64,000 nucleotides of DNA from Luteococcus sanguinis (GTDB lineage Bacteria > Actinomycetota > Actinomycetes > Propionibacteriales > Propionibacteriaceae). The position numbers and the translations under genes are program-made. Below are positions 1 through 11,320 of the stretch, in pieces. Location of the stretch: NCBI RefSeq assembly GCF_039527675.1, contig NZ_BAAAKI010000013.1:62001-126000 (forward strand), given 5' to 3'. Numbering within the stretch: position 1 is the stretch's first letter; each line of letters starts with the position of its first letter. Below the pieces are notes generated by a model that saw nothing but the letters and a program-made list of their open reading frames with translations, did not search any database and was not told the DNA's origin.

Positions 1-538
1 AACCGTCGCGGGTGTCGACCTTGATCTTCTCGCCGGTGGTGATGAACAGGGGCACCTGCACCTGCTTGCCGGTCTCCAGCGTGGCGGGCTTGGTGCCGCC
101 GGTGGAGCGGTCGCCCTGCAGGCCGGGCTCGGTGTAGGTGACCTCGAGCTCGACGGAGGCGGGCATGTCAATGTAGAGGGGGGTGCCCTCGTGGATCGCC
201 ACGGTGGCGATCTGGTTCTCCAGCAGGTAGTCCTTGGCGTCGCCGACGGTGGCGTCCGGGATCGACATCTGGTCGAAGGAGACGGTGTCCATGAACACGA
301 AGCCATCACCGTCGTGGTACAGGTACTGCATGTCGCGGCGGTCCACCGTGGCGGTGTCGACCTTGGTGTCGGAGTTGAAGGTCTTGTCGACGACCTTGCC
401 GGTCAGGACGTGCTTCAGCTTCGAACGGACGACCGTGTTGCCCTTGCCCGGCTTGTGGTGCTGGAACCAGATCACCTGCCAGAGCTGACCGTCCAGGTCG
501 AGCACCATGCCATTCTTCAGATCGTTGGTGGAGGCCAC
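1..538 (-). CDS. efp: Elongation factor P (3' end outside the window)
   Basis: EF-P rescues ribosomes stalled on polyproline stretches by binding next to the P-site tRNA. The frame opens with GTG at 538 (V-A-S-T-N-D-L-K-N-G-M-V) and runs off the left edge after about 179 codons, so only the last few residues of a family of about 187 are missing. The N-terminal KOW-like domain carries the tip loop HKPGKGN, with the lysine near residue 32 that contacts tRNA. The two OB domains follow, including the EGTPLYIDMP and TYTEPGLQGDRS stretches typical of EF-P. A purine-rich site (AAAGGG) precedes the GTG. The gene is divergent from the pentapeptide gene. Confidence 0.97.
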   Translation of the reverse strand, partial: MASTNDLKNGMVLDLDGQLWQVIWFQHHKPGKGNTVVRSKLKHVLTGKVVDKTFNSDTKVDTATVDRRDMQYLYHDGDGFVFMDTVSFDQMSIPDATVGDAKDYLLENQIATVAIHEGTPLYIDMPASVELEVTYTEPGLQGDRSTGGTKPATLETGKQVQVPLFITTGEKIKVDTRDG

Positions 539-578
539 GAAACACCCTTTCAAGACGTCTGCCGCGAGTCGGCAGGTC

Positions 579-584
579 AGTCTA
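579..584 (-). promoter_or_regulatory. Putative -10 hexamer for efp
   Basis: On the minus strand this reads TAGACT, matching the TANNNT pattern seen before many genes in this window. It would give efp a leader of about 35 nt. A small hairpin (CTGCCG-N5-CGGCAG, 559-575) lies around the predicted transcript start. Motif match only. Confidence 0.4.
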
Positions 585-632
585 ACCCAAGCACCAGCGT
601 GGACGCCCCCCGCCGGGACCTCCGCGGATGCG

Positions 633-638
633 TAGGCT
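633..638 (+). promoter_or_regulatory. Leaderless-type -10 (TAGGCT)
   Basis: TAGGCT is followed by 7 nt and then the ATG at 646. This spacing puts the transcription start on the start codon. It also decides the start at 646 over the in-frame ATG at 628, which lies upstream of this element. Confidence 0.55.
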
Positions 639-645
639 GCCCGGC

Positions 646-1317
646 ATGTCGACGTCCCCGAAGCCTGCCACCGCCCCGAAACTCTCGCCGCTGCAGGTTG
701 ACCTGCAGCGCGTGGAACTCGTGGACGCGCAGCGGTTCGGGGACGACGAACTGGTCAGCGACTTGTCCTGCGCTCGCCTTGAACTGAGCGGTCTGCGCAG
801 CGAGTTCATCGAGTTGTCGCAACTGCTGGCCGAGGGCGGCAGCCTGGCAGGCAGCCACTGGCGACGCACCAACTGGGTGGACGTGTCGATCAGCCACGCC
901 GACGGCGCCAACGCGGTCTTCGACGAGTCGGGCCTGCACCGCACCTCGTTCACTGCCTGCCGCCTGACCGGTCTGGGCCTGCCCGGTTGCACCGCGCAGG
1001 ACGTCACTTTCACCGAGTGCCGCCTCGACCTGGCGAACTTTCGGTTTGCCAACCTCAAGCGCGTCAGCTTCGTCGGCTGTGACCTGCGTGGCGCCGACTT
1101 CAGCAATGCCATGCTCAACGACGTCACCTTCGCCAACTGCACGCTGGACGAGGCGGTCTTCGACAAGGCCCGCTCCGAGCGCGTCCTGCTCGACGGCGGT
1201 TCGATCGTGGACGTGCGTGGGCTTGAGGGTCTGCGGGGCGCGCAGGTGCGCTCCGACCGGGTGCTCGACCTGGCCCGTTCGATGGCGCAGGCACTGGGTC
1301 TCGAACTCGTCGACTGA
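646..1317 (+). CDS. Pentapeptide-repeat protein
   Basis: A protein of 223 aa. From about residue 80 onward it shows repeated A(D/N)Lxx/F-type five-residue units (LANFRFANLKRVSF, CDLRGADFSNAMLNDVTF, EAVF), which fold as a right-handed square beta-helix in known structures. The N-terminal third has a weaker repeat signal (LSCARLELSGLRSEF). No signal peptide or membrane segment is seen. Some family members (Qnr, MfpA) mimic DNA and protect gyrase, but most have no known role, and nothing here points to gyrase specifically. A leaderless-type promoter precedes the ATG, and the gene is convergent with aroB. Confidence 0.8.
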   Translation: MSTSPKPATAPKLSPLQVDLQRVELVDAQRFGDDELVSDLSCARLELSGLRSEFIELSQLLAEGGSLAGSHWRRTNWVDVSISHADGANAVFDESGLHRTSFTACRLTGLGLPGCTAQDVTFTECRLDLANFRFANLKRVSFVGCDLRGADFSNAMLNDVTFANCTLDEAVFDKARSERVLLDGGSIVDVRGLEGLRGAQVRSDRVLDLARSMAQALGLELVD

Positions 1318-1486
1318 TCGACTCGCGGGCTGGACCTGGTATGCAGCGCAGGTCACCAGGGCCCTGCGGTGTCACGTGCGCGCTCATGGCGATCAACACG
1401 CCCATGAAAAGGTCACCGCTGCGGGGACGATCAGAGCGGCGAAGGTTGGAGGCTGGGCGAAAGGCTCATGGCAGGAGCCCAGGCAA

Positions 1487-2572
1487 CTACCGGGCCACGC
1501 CAGCCCAGCACTCCCGCAGGGCTTCCTCGTCCGGGCCGTCGATGATGGACACTCGACCGACCTCGGGGAGACCGACGAAACGGAGCTTCGCGCCCCGAGC
1601 CTTCTTGTCGAGCGACATGGTTGCGCGCAGGGTGTCGAAGTCGGCCCCGGAATAGGTGATCGGGAGTCCGACTGAGGTGAGCACGTCTCGATGTCGCTGG
1701 ACGCTCGTCTGGTCGAGCCCCAGCGCGCGGGCCGAGAGTTCGGCGGCGAAGACCATGCCGACGCTGATCGCCTCGCCGTGACGCCAGGTGAAGTTCTCCT
1801 GCTTCTCGATCGCGTGGCCCAGGGTGTGGCCATAGTTCAGCTTCTCGCGTCCCACCCTGCCACCCACGGACGTCGACTCCCGCAGGTCGGCGCTGACGGT
1901 CTCGGCCTTGACGGCGATCCCTCGGGTGACGAGTTCGGCGAGGCGGTCACCACGCACGTCCAGCGCGTCGATCGGGTCGGCCTCGACCAGGTCGAGGATG
2001 ACGGTGTCGGCGATGAAGCCGCACTTGATCACCTCGGCCAGACCGCTGACCACCTCGGGCGCGGGCAGTCCGTCGAGCACGGCCAGGTCGCAGAGCACGC
2101 CGCGCGGCTCATGGAAGGCGCCCACGAGGTTCTTTCCGGCCGGTATGTTGATGCCGGTCTTGCCGCCCACGGCCGCGTCGACCATCGCCAGGACGGTCGT
2201 CGGGACGCAGACATAGCCGACGCCGCGCAGCCAGGAGGCGGCGAGGAAACCGGCCATGTCGGTGGTCGCTCCCCCGCCAAAGCCGACGACGACGTCGGAA
2301 CGGGTGAACCCTGCATCGGCCAGCGTGCTCCAGCCGGCAACGAGTTGCTCGGCGGTCTTGGCCCGCTCACCATCGGGCAGTTCGATGGGCGTGATGGTGC
2401 GCCCGGGGGCCTCCAACTGGCGGGCCAGTTCGCTCGCCCGGTCGGCCAGGGCGTGCGGGTGGACGAGCGCGACCCGAGCCGCATCCCCCACCAGCGCTGG
2501 GAGTTGGGTGAGCGCGCCGGCTTCGACGTGCACCTGGTAGGGGTTGTCCGCGTGAACCTCGATCGTCGTCAT
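1487..2572 (-). CDS. aroB: 3-dehydroquinate synthase
   Basis: AroB converts DAHP to 3-dehydroquinate, the second step of the shikimate pathway, using NAD and a divalent metal. The 361-aa protein has the nucleotide-binding GGGATTDMAGFLAASWLRG segment, the substrate loop GGKTGIN..GKNLVGAFH, and metal/active-site histidines in NYGHTLGHAIE and WRHGEAISVGM. Length is normal for bacterial AroB. The ATG at 2572 overlaps the aroK stop by 4 nt, so it is probably translationally coupled and is the last gene of the aroE-aroC-aroK-aroB run. The 169 bp between its stop and the pentapeptide gene hold nothing I can assign. Confidence 0.97.
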   Translation of the reverse strand: MTTIEVHADNPYQVHVEAGALTQLPALVGDAARVALVHPHALADRASELARQLEAPGRTITPIELPDGERAKTAEQLVAGWSTLADAGFTRSDVVVGFGGGATTDMAGFLAASWLRGVGYVCVPTTVLAMVDAAVGGKTGINIPAGKNLVGAFHEPRGVLCDLAVLDGLPAPEVVSGLAEVIKCGFIADTVILDLVEADPIDALDVRGDRLAELVTRGIAVKAETVSADLRESTSVGGRVGREKLNYGHTLGHAIEKQENFTWRHGEAISVGMVFAAELSARALGLDQTSVQRHRDVLTSVGLPITYSGADFDTLRATMSLDKKARGAKLRFVGLPEVGRVSIIDGPDEEALRECWAGVAR

Positions 2573-3183
2573 CGGGACTGCTCGCCAGGCTCGGGGAAGG
2601 TCTGGGGCGGCCCCTCGACAGGCTCGCCGAGGATATCGGGCTGCTCCGAGCCCGTGGCGGCCGGGAAACCCAGCATTTCCATCACGTCACGGGCCACCTG
2701 GTTGGGGCGGCGCCCGTTGGTGTCCACGCGATGGGTCGAGACCTGCTCGTACACGGGCAGGCGCTCGTTGAGCAGCCTCACCATCGTCGAATGGATGCCC
2801 TGACCGGCGAGCAGCGGACGGCTGTCCCCCAAGCCCACCCGACGGGTGGCCTGCGCGGCGCTGACGTCCAGCCACACCACGGTGTGTCGACCCAGCGCGT
2901 CCCGGATCTCCGGGCTCATCACTGCGCCGCCGCCCAGCGACACGACGCCGGGGCGCTGCAGGGCGCCCAGGGTCACCCGACGCTCCAACTCGCGAAACGC
3001 CGGTTCGCCGTCCTCCAGGAAGATGGCCGAGATTGGCTTGCCGGCGACCTGCTCGATCGCGGCGTCGACGTCGGTGAACTCGCACCCGGTGCGGCGGGCG
3101 AGCACGACCCCGACGGTCGACTTCCCGGCGCCCGGGGCGCCCACGAGCACAATCGTCTGGTCGGGGGGCAAGGGCTCAGCCAT
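2569..3183 (-). CDS. aroK: Shikimate kinase
   Basis: AroK phosphorylates shikimate at the 3-OH using ATP. The P-loop is GAPGAGKST near residue 15, followed by the shikimate-binding D-x-D region (FTDVDAAIE) and the GGGAVMSPEIR loop. The lid arginine segment lies in DSRPLL. At 204 aa it is about 30 residues longer than most shikimate kinases; the extra is a Pro/Glu-rich C-terminal tail after VMEMLGFPAATG, probably disordered. It overlaps aroC by 8 nt and aroB by 4 nt. Confidence 0.96.
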   Translation of the reverse strand: MAEPLPPDQTIVLVGAPGAGKSTVGVVLARRTGCEFTDVDAAIEQVAGKPISAIFLEDGEPAFRELERRVTLGALQRPGVVSLGGGAVMSPEIRDALGRHTVVWLDVSAAQATRRVGLGDSRPLLAGQGIHSTMVRLLNERLPVYEQVSTHRVDTNGRRPNQVARDVMEMLGFPAATGSEQPDILGEPVEGPPQTFPEPGEQSR

Positions 3184-4369
3184 GGATGCGCAACCCCTGT
3201 TCGTCGACCCGCGCCAGGTAGGCGTCGATATTGCGTGTGGTCTCGCCCACCGAGTCGCCGCCGAACTTCTCCAGCAGGGCCTCCGCCAGCACCAACGCGA
3301 CCATCGCCTCTGCGACGACGCCGGCTGCCGGGACGGCGCAGACGTCGGAGCGCTGGTGGTGCGCGCGCGCCGCCTCGCCGGTGGTGACGTCGATCGTGCG
3401 CAGCGCCTTCGGAACAGTTGCGATCGGCTTCATCGCGGCCCGCACGCGCAGCACCTCGCCCGTGCTCATGCCGGCCTCGGTGCCGCCAGCATGGTGGGTG
3501 AGTCGCTCGATGCCGTCGGCGCCAGGGACGATCTCGTCGTGGGCCTGCGAACCGCGGACGCGAGCCAGGTCGAAGCCGTCGCCGAGCTCCACGCCCTTGA
3601 TGGCCTGGATGCCCATCAACGCGCCGGCCAGGCGCGCGTCCAGACGGCGGTCGCCCTGTGAATGCGAGCCCAGGCCCGGTGGCAGGCCCCAGGCCAGCAC
3701 CTCGACGATCCCGCCGAGGGTGTCGCCCTCCTTGTGGCAGGCCTCCACCTCCGCCTGCATCAGCACGGCAGCCTCGGGATCGTTGCAGCGCAGGGGGTCG
3801 GCGTCGATGCGCTCCAGGTCGTCCACCGTCGGGAAGGTCTGCGCGGCCTTGACCGGGCCGAGCTCGACGACATGGCTCAGAACCGTGATGCCAGCCGCCT
3901 GCCGCAGGAAGTTCTTCGCCACCTGGCCAATCGCCACCCGAGCGGCGGTCTCGCGCGCCGATGCACGCTCCAGCAGCGGTCGCGCCTCGTCCCAGTCGTA
4001 CTTCTGCATGCCGGCCAGGTCCGCGTGACCCGGGCGCGGACGGGTCAGCTTCTCGTTGCGCGCCAGCTGGGAGAGCACCTCCGGATCGACCTCGTCGGGG
4101 CTCATCACCTGCTCCCACTTGGGCCATTCGGTGTTGCCCACCATGATCGCGACCGGGCTGCCCAGGGTCTGGCCGTGGCGGAAGCCGGCGACCATCGTCA
4201 CCTCGTCCGCCTCGAACTTCATCCGCGCGCCGCGGCCAGCGCCCAGACGACGCCGGGCCAGCGCATGGCGAATCTCGTCGCTGGAGACGCGGACGTGGGC
4301 GGGGATGCCCTCGATCGTGGCGACCAGCGCCTGCCCATGGGACTCACCGGCGGTCATGTAGCGCAACAT
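3176..4369 (-). CDS. aroC: Chorismate synthase
   Basis: AroC makes chorismate from EPSP by a 1,4-trans elimination that needs reduced FMN. The 397-aa protein begins MLRYMTAGESHGQ, with the catalytic His in the GESHG signature, and continues with RRLGAGRGARM, the family signature RPGHADLAG, and a late segment IDVTTGEAARAHHQRSDVCAVPA containing conserved FMN-site residues. Length is typical. It overlaps aroK by 8 nt and lies 13 nt after aroE. Confidence 0.97.
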   Translation of the reverse strand: MLRYMTAGESHGQALVATIEGIPAHVRVSSDEIRHALARRRLGAGRGARMKFEADEVTMVAGFRHGQTLGSPVAIMVGNTEWPKWEQVMSPDEVDPEVLSQLARNEKLTRPRPGHADLAGMQKYDWDEARPLLERASARETAARVAIGQVAKNFLRQAAGITVLSHVVELGPVKAAQTFPTVDDLERIDADPLRCNDPEAAVLMQAEVEACHKEGDTLGGIVEVLAWGLPPGLGSHSQGDRRLDARLAGALMGIQAIKGVELGDGFDLARVRGSQAHDEIVPGADGIERLTHHAGGTEAGMSTGEVLRVRAAMKPIATVPKALRTIDVTTGEAARAHHQRSDVCAVPAAGVVAEAMVALVLAEALLEKFGGDSVGETTRNIDAYLARVDEQGLRIHG

Positions 4370-4382
4370 GCCGGACAGTCTC

Positions 4383-5228
4383 TCAGAGGTCGCCGCGCCG
4401 CCGAAGTTCTTCTTGACCCGCAGAACGCAGCAGCTCGAAGTCCACCTCTCCCCCGGTCATCAGGCGCACCTGTTCGACGGCCTGACCCGCCAGCAGGTCC
4501 AGCCCGGTGATGACCGGACGGCCACCCTCGGCAGCAACCCGCGCCAAAGCGGTCGGCCAGGGGTGGTAGCTCACGTCGAAGACGGCCTGCGCGCTGGTGG
4601 CCAGCGGCTCGGCCAGTTCCGTCACACCCTTGGAGGGGACGGTGGAGACGAGCAGGTCAGCTGGCAGCACCTGACCCGACTCGAGCGGACGGACCCCGCA
4701 GACCATGCCCAGGCGGTTGGAGGCGAGATCCTTGAGCCCCGATGCGCGCTGCGGGCTCCTGGCCAGGACGAGCACCCGCTCGACGCCCATCTCCCGCAGC
4801 GCCACCACGGCCGACCGGGCCGTGGCGCCGGCCCCAACGACGGTCGCGGAATCGGCGGATTCGATGCCCGCGGCGGCGAAGGCCGTCAGGAAGCCACCCA
4901 CGTCGGTGTTGCGCACGACGGGTCGCCCCAGCTCTGGGTTGTTCAACACCAAGGTGTTGGCCACGCCGGTCAGCTCGACCAGCTCGTTGGCCTCCCCCCA
5001 GCCCCGGATCGCCTCCTTGTGCGGCATCGTGACGCTGAGCCCGCGCCACGACCCGTCGAGATGGCCGACGAAATGGTCCAGTTCCTCGGGGGCGAGGTCG
5101 TGGGCGTCGTAGGTCCAGTTCAGCCCGAGCTCGCGGTACGCGGCCCGGTGCAGGGCCGGCGAGAGGGAGTGACCGGCCGGATGGCCGATCACCCCGCACT
5201 GGAATGCGGAGTCTTGCGAGTCAGGCAT
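4383..5228 (-). CDS. aroE: Shikimate dehydrogenase
   Basis: AroE reduces 3-dehydroshikimate to shikimate with NADPH. The 281-aa protein has the substrate-binding start VIGHPAGHSLSPALHRAAY, the catalytic Lys in MPHKEA, the Rossmann loop VVGAGATARSAV, and the C-terminal GLDLLAGQAVEQ helix. I place the start at ATG 5228, which overlaps the mltG stop (TGATG) and gives the normal N-terminus; an upstream in-frame ATG at 5270 would lie inside mltG. Codes for the first of the four aro enzymes in this operon. Confidence 0.95.
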   Translation of the reverse strand: MPDSQDSAFQCGVIGHPAGHSLSPALHRAAYRELGLNWTYDAHDLAPEELDHFVGHLDGSWRGLSVTMPHKEAIRGWGEANELVELTGVANTLVLNNPELGRPVVRNTDVGGFLTAFAAAGIESADSATVVGAGATARSAVVALREMGVERVLVLARSPQRASGLKDLASNRLGMVCGVRPLESGQVLPADLLVSTVPSKGVTELAEPLATSAQAVFDVSYHPWPTALARVAAEGGRPVITGLDLLAGQAVEQVRLMTGGEVDFELLRSAGQEELRRRGDL

Positions 5229-6352
5229 CAGCCGGTCGGGCAGCCGGACTTGTCGGTGGCCTTCTTGCACCAGGCCTCGAAGGCCGCGACATTCTTCTGG
5301 TGCTGCTGGAAGGTCTTGGCGAACTTCGTCTCGCCCGTCTCCAGATTCACCGCCACCCAGAACTTGTAGTCGGTGTCGGCGGGGTTCAGTGCCGCCTTGA
5401 TCGCCGCCTCGCCCGGAGACCCGATGGGGCCCGGGGGCAGCCCCTGGTACAGGTAGGTGTTGTACGCGAAGTCCTTCGTGGTGAAGTTCGCCGGCAGGGG
5501 CTCGTCGTTGGGGATCTTCAGGCCGTAGTGCGCCGTCGAGTCGAGTTCGAGCTTGTCGCCGTCATCCAGACGGTTGTAGATCGCGCTGGCGACCATCGGC
5601 AAATACTCCGGCTTGTTCACCTCGCCCTCGATGATCGAGGCGACGGTGATGATCTCTTCCGGGCTGCGTCCCAGCTTCTCCGCCTTGGCGACCAGGTCGT
5701 TGGTCTTCGCCACGGCCTTGTACTGGGTCGACATCAGCTTGAGGATGCTGGTCGCGGTCGGCTTCTGGCCGATCTCGTAGGTCTCGGGGTACAGGAAGCC
5801 CTCGGGGTCCTTGACATAGGACGGGTAGCCGACGACCTTCGGGTCATCAAGCAGCTTCTTGAAGCTCGCCACCGGGATCTTGGTCTTCTTGCTGATCAGC
5901 GCCAGTGAGTCATCCAGCCACATGCCCTCCGGCACGGTGAGCTGGTTGCGGACGACGTGTTGCCCATCCAGCAGGAAGGCGATCGCATCGGCCGCGGGGA
6001 TTTGCGTGGCCAGCTTGTAGTAGCCCGCCTGGATCGACTTCGACTGCTCGTTGCTCTCGTAGGCCTTGTTGAAGGCCTTGCGCGACTTGATGATGTCGTT
6101 GTCGAGCAGGGTGTTGGCGATGTCGGCGCCGGTGCTCTCCTCGACGATCTGGATCATCACCGGGGTGCCGCCGGGGCCGGGGTAGTCGTCCGCGGTCTTC
6201 CACGAGGTGTAGGCGTCGCTGGCCTTGGAGTAGGCGAACCACGCCCCGGCGAACAGGACCGCGAGGCTCAGCAGCACCGCGAAGGCGCTCCGCCCGTGGT
6301 AGCCGATCTTCTTCCAGTTGGTGTTGCCGTTGTTGTCGGTGAACAGGCTCAA
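5228..6352 (-). CDS. mltG: Endolytic peptidoglycan transglycosylase MltG (YceG-like)
   Basis: MltG cleaves nascent glycan strands at the membrane and is thought to set strand length. The 374-aa protein has a short cytoplasmic start, one membrane segment (about residues 20-42, FAVLLSLAVLFAGAWFAYS), then a LysM-like part and the YceG catalytic domain with EGFLYPETYEI, the catalytic Glu in ASIIEGEV, and the family motif SPGEAAIKAALNP. It sits between ruvX and aroE, as in many actinobacteria. The start overlaps the ruvX stop by 4 nt. Confidence 0.95.
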   Translation of the reverse strand: MSLFTDNNGNTNWKKIGYHGRSAFAVLLSLAVLFAGAWFAYSKASDAYTSWKTADDYPGPGGTPVMIQIVEESTGADIANTLLDNDIIKSRKAFNKAYESNEQSKSIQAGYYKLATQIPAADAIAFLLDGQHVVRNQLTVPEGMWLDDSLALISKKTKIPVASFKKLLDDPKVVGYPSYVKDPEGFLYPETYEIGQKPTATSILKLMSTQYKAVAKTNDLVAKAEKLGRSPEEIITVASIIEGEVNKPEYLPMVASAIYNRLDDGDKLELDSTAHYGLKIPNDEPLPANFTTKDFAYNTYLYQGLPPGPIGSPGEAAIKAALNPADTDYKFWVAVNLETGETKFAKTFQQHQKNVAAFEAWCKKATDKSGCPTG

Positions 6353-6798
6353 CTCCGCGTCCCCTTAGAACCTTGGGCCAGTGCTTGTTCCAATATGGCA
6401 ACTGCCGCCATCTGGTCAATCATGCCCCGCCGTTGGCGGGAGTTCTTTCCTGCTTCCGCGAGCCGCTGGTGGGCGGTCGCGCTGGTGAGGCGTTCGTCGA
6501 CGAGCGTGACGGGCAGCGGTGCGAGCGCGGCGGCCAGCTGCTCGGCCACCTCGCGCATCGCCAGCGCGGCTACGCCTTCTGCACCGCGCAGGTCGATCGG
6601 CAGCCCGAGCAGCACCTCCACCGGTTCGTACTGGGCCACCACCTGCTGCACCCGTCGCAGGGTCTGCGCCGGGTCCTTGGGCAGGTTCTGGATCGTGTCG
6701 ACCGGGTAGGCGAGGACCCGGCCGGCATCGCACGCGGCGACGCCGATCCGGGCCTTGCCCCAGTCGAGCGCGACGAGCGCGCCAGTTGTCGTCAGCAA
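6349..6798 (-). CDS. ruvX: Putative pre-16S rRNA nuclease / Holliday-junction resolvase-like YqgF
   Basis: YqgF/RuvX has an RNase H-like fold; in E. coli it matures the 16S rRNA 5' end, and a resolvase role has also been proposed. The 149-aa protein has the first acidic motif in LDWGKARIGVAACD, the conserved VLLGLPIDLRGAEG, and LVDERLTSATAHQRL with the second acidic residues. Length is normal. It lies 20 nt after alaS and overlaps mltG by 4 nt. Confidence 0.94.
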   Translation of the reverse strand: MLTTTGALVALDWGKARIGVAACDAGRVLAYPVDTIQNLPKDPAQTLRRVQQVVAQYEPVEVLLGLPIDLRGAEGVAALAMREVAEQLAAALAPLPVTLVDERLTSATAHQRLAEAGKNSRQRRGMIDQMAAVAILEQALAQGSKGTRS

Positions 6799-6818
6799 GA
6801 GGTCGGTTTCTCGGGGGG

Positions 6819-9486
<2,668 letters not shown>

Positions 9487-9500
<14 letters not shown>

Positions 9501-10020
9501 GGTCGTCCCTGTTCTTGATTGACGTGCTGGGCTTGTTGGACGTGATGGGCTTGTTGGACGTGCTGGGCGTGCCAGCGGAATCGGGGGTGGTGCGGTCCCC
9601 CACCCTACCGGCCGGCAACTCCCCGGCCGGGAGCCGGACGCGGCGACGGCGGCGACGCACATTGCCGGCGACGGTTGAGACTGCACTGGCGCCCTTGCCG
9701 ACCACCTCGGCGGTCTTGACCAGCGGGGTGGAGACGACGGTCGAGACGTCGGCGGCCTGCTTGGTCATGGCGGACGCGTTCTGGCTCATCCGGGTGAGTT
9801 CCTCGGTCACCTGGCTGAGCCGGGCGATCTCGTCGGTCGTCGTCGTGACGGTGCCCTTCAGCTCGTCCAGGATGGGTGTGGTCGACATCCCCAGGTCCTT
9901 GACGACGGCGCGCAGTTCGTCCAGCACGCCGCCGAGCTTCAGCAGCGGGACGGCGCACAGGCCGACGAAGACGATCGCGGCCAGCGCCGCGAGCAGACCG
10001 GCCACCTCACCGACGGACAT
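9487..10020 (-). CDS. DUF948 family membrane-anchored protein
   Basis: A protein of 177 aa with one N-terminal membrane segment (about residues 5-30, VAGLLAALAAIVFVGLCAVPLLK), followed by a helical, coiled-coil-like region (VLDELRAVVKDLG, DEIARLSQVTEELTRMSQ). This matches DUF948, which is commonly found just upstream of alaS in actinobacteria; no activity is established. The C-terminus is Arg-rich (NVRRRRRRVR) and ends in a repeated Thr-Ser-Asn-Lys-Pro sequence from an 18-bp tandem repeat. A good Shine-Dalgarno (GGGAGGAG) precedes the ATG. First gene of the alaS-aroB operon. Confidence 0.82.
9521..9574. repeat. 18-bp tandem repeat inside the DUF948 gene
   Basis: Three head-to-tail copies of an 18-bp unit beginning GACGTGCTGGGC, the third diverging at its end. 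They encode TSNKP-type repeats at the C-terminus of the DUF948 protein, 20 bp from the alaS start codon. The unit length is a multiple of three, so copy-number change would keep the frame. Confidence 0.8.
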
Positions 10021-10140
10021 GACAGCTCCTCCCTTGTTCAGCCATCAGCCGAACCTGGACGAGCGTAGTGCAAAGCGACTGCGCAGCATCGTTATGGTCG
10101 ATCCGAAATCCAGCGAATCCCAGTGCGCGGAGGCACCCCC

Positions 10141-11301
10141 ATGACCGAACAGCACACCACCGACGAGACGCGGGCGAAAGACGCCCGGGCGCCCCACCCG
10201 GACGATGCGCGCAAGCCCGCATCTCCCGCGGACCTCAAGCCCGTGGGCTGGAAGTTCACCGCGAAGAATGCCTGGCGCGAGTTCGGCTCCGACCAGTGCA
10301 CCGACCTGGCCGCGGCGTTGACCTACTACACGGTGCTGGCCCTGTTCCCCGGGCTGATGGCGCTGGTCTCGTTGCTGGCGCTGTTCGGGCAGTCGGAGGG
10401 TGGCATCGAGCAGCTGATGAACATCGTGCGCCAGCTGGCACCGGCCGATGCGATCAGCCAGATCGAGGGTCCGCTGACCCAGATGGTGAACTCTCGCGGT
10501 ACCGGGCTCGCGCTGGTGATCGGCCTGTTGTCGGCGCTGTGGTCGGCGTCGGGTTATGTGGGTGCCTTCGGTCGCGCGATGAACCGCGTCTACGAGGTCA
10601 GCGAGGGTCGTCCGGTGTGGAAGCTGCGCCCGGTGAACCTGGCCATCACCGTCTTCTGCGTGCTGGTGGCAGCGTTGATGCTGGTGGCGCTGGTCGTCAG
10701 CGGTCCGGTCGCCGAGGCGATCGGGAACACGTTGGGTGTCGGCAACACGCTGGTGACGGTGTGGTCCATCGCCAAGTGGCCGGTGATGCTGGCCCTGGTC
10801 GTGCTGCTGGTCGCGGTGCTCTACCACTTCACCCCGAATGTCCGTCAGCCCAAGTTCCGCTGGATCTCGGTGGGTGCCCTGGTCGCGATCGGCGTCTGGC
10901 TCATCGCCTCCCTCGCCTTTGCGCTCTACGTCTCGAGCGCGGGCAACTACTCCAAGACCTACGGCGCGCTGGCGGGCGTGATCGTCATGCTGTTGTGGAT
11001 CTGGCTGACCAATCTGGCGCTGCTGTTCGGCGCCGAGGTCGACTCTGAGCTGGAACGGGCCCGTGAGCTGCAGGCGGGGATGCCCGCGGAGCAGAGCCTC
11101 CAGCTGCCGCCCCGGGACACCTCCGGCATCGAGAAGACCGAGAAGAAGCAGGCCGCGGCCGAACAGGAGGCGCGCGAGGTGCGCCTCAACTCCGGCAGCT
11201 CTCCGGTGGCGGCCTCCCGCCGTAACGAGAAGGCCAAGCAGAAGGGAAAGGGTCCCGACGGCAAGGATCTCGACGAGGACGGGTTCGTCCTCGAGGAGTG
11301 A
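10141..11301 (+). CDS. YihY/BrkB family inner-membrane protein
   Basis: A polytopic membrane protein of 386 aa. The YihY signature region follows a 45-residue cytoplasmic start: DLAAALTYYTVLALFPGLMALVSLLALFG, then six hydrophobic segments up to about residue 300, including LWSASGYVGAFGRAMNRVYEV and the late IVMLLWIWLTNLALLFGAEVDSELERARE. A charged Lys/Glu-rich tail of about 80 residues follows. The family was once annotated as ribonuclease BN in error; its function is unknown. The start at 10141 is set by GGAGG about 8 nt upstream; an in-frame ATG at 10123 is less likely. A TATGGT hexamer lies at 10093. Confidence 0.9.
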   Translation: MTEQHTTDETRAKDARAPHPDDARKPASPADLKPVGWKFTAKNAWREFGSDQCTDLAAALTYYTVLALFPGLMALVSLLALFGQSEGGIEQLMNIVRQLAPADAISQIEGPLTQMVNSRGTGLALVIGLLSALWSASGYVGAFGRAMNRVYEVSEGRPVWKLRPVNLAITVFCVLVAALMLVALVVSGPVAEAIGNTLGVGNTLVTVWSIAKWPVMLALVVLLVAVLYHFTPNVRQPKFRWISVGALVAIGVWLIASLAFALYVSSAGNYSKTYGALAGVIVMLLWIWLTNLALLFGAEVDSELERARELQAGMPAEQSLQLPPRDTSGIEKTEKKQAAAEQEAREVRLNSGSSPVAASRRNEKAKQKGKGPDGKDLDEDGFVLEE

Positions 11302-11308
11302 CGCAGCC

Positions 11309-11314
11309 TAGGAT
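11309..11314 (+). promoter_or_regulatory. Leaderless-type -10 (TAGGAT)
   Basis: TAGGAT followed by 6 nt and then the GTG at 11321, only 8 bp after the YihY stop. It supports independent, leaderless transcription of the SDR gene and the GTG as its start. Confidence 0.5.
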
Positions 11315-11320
11315 CACCCG

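Noticed and set aside
1318..1486. Possible terminator between the pentapeptide gene and aroB
   Set aside because: Only short, imperfect inverted repeats were seen; none convincing.
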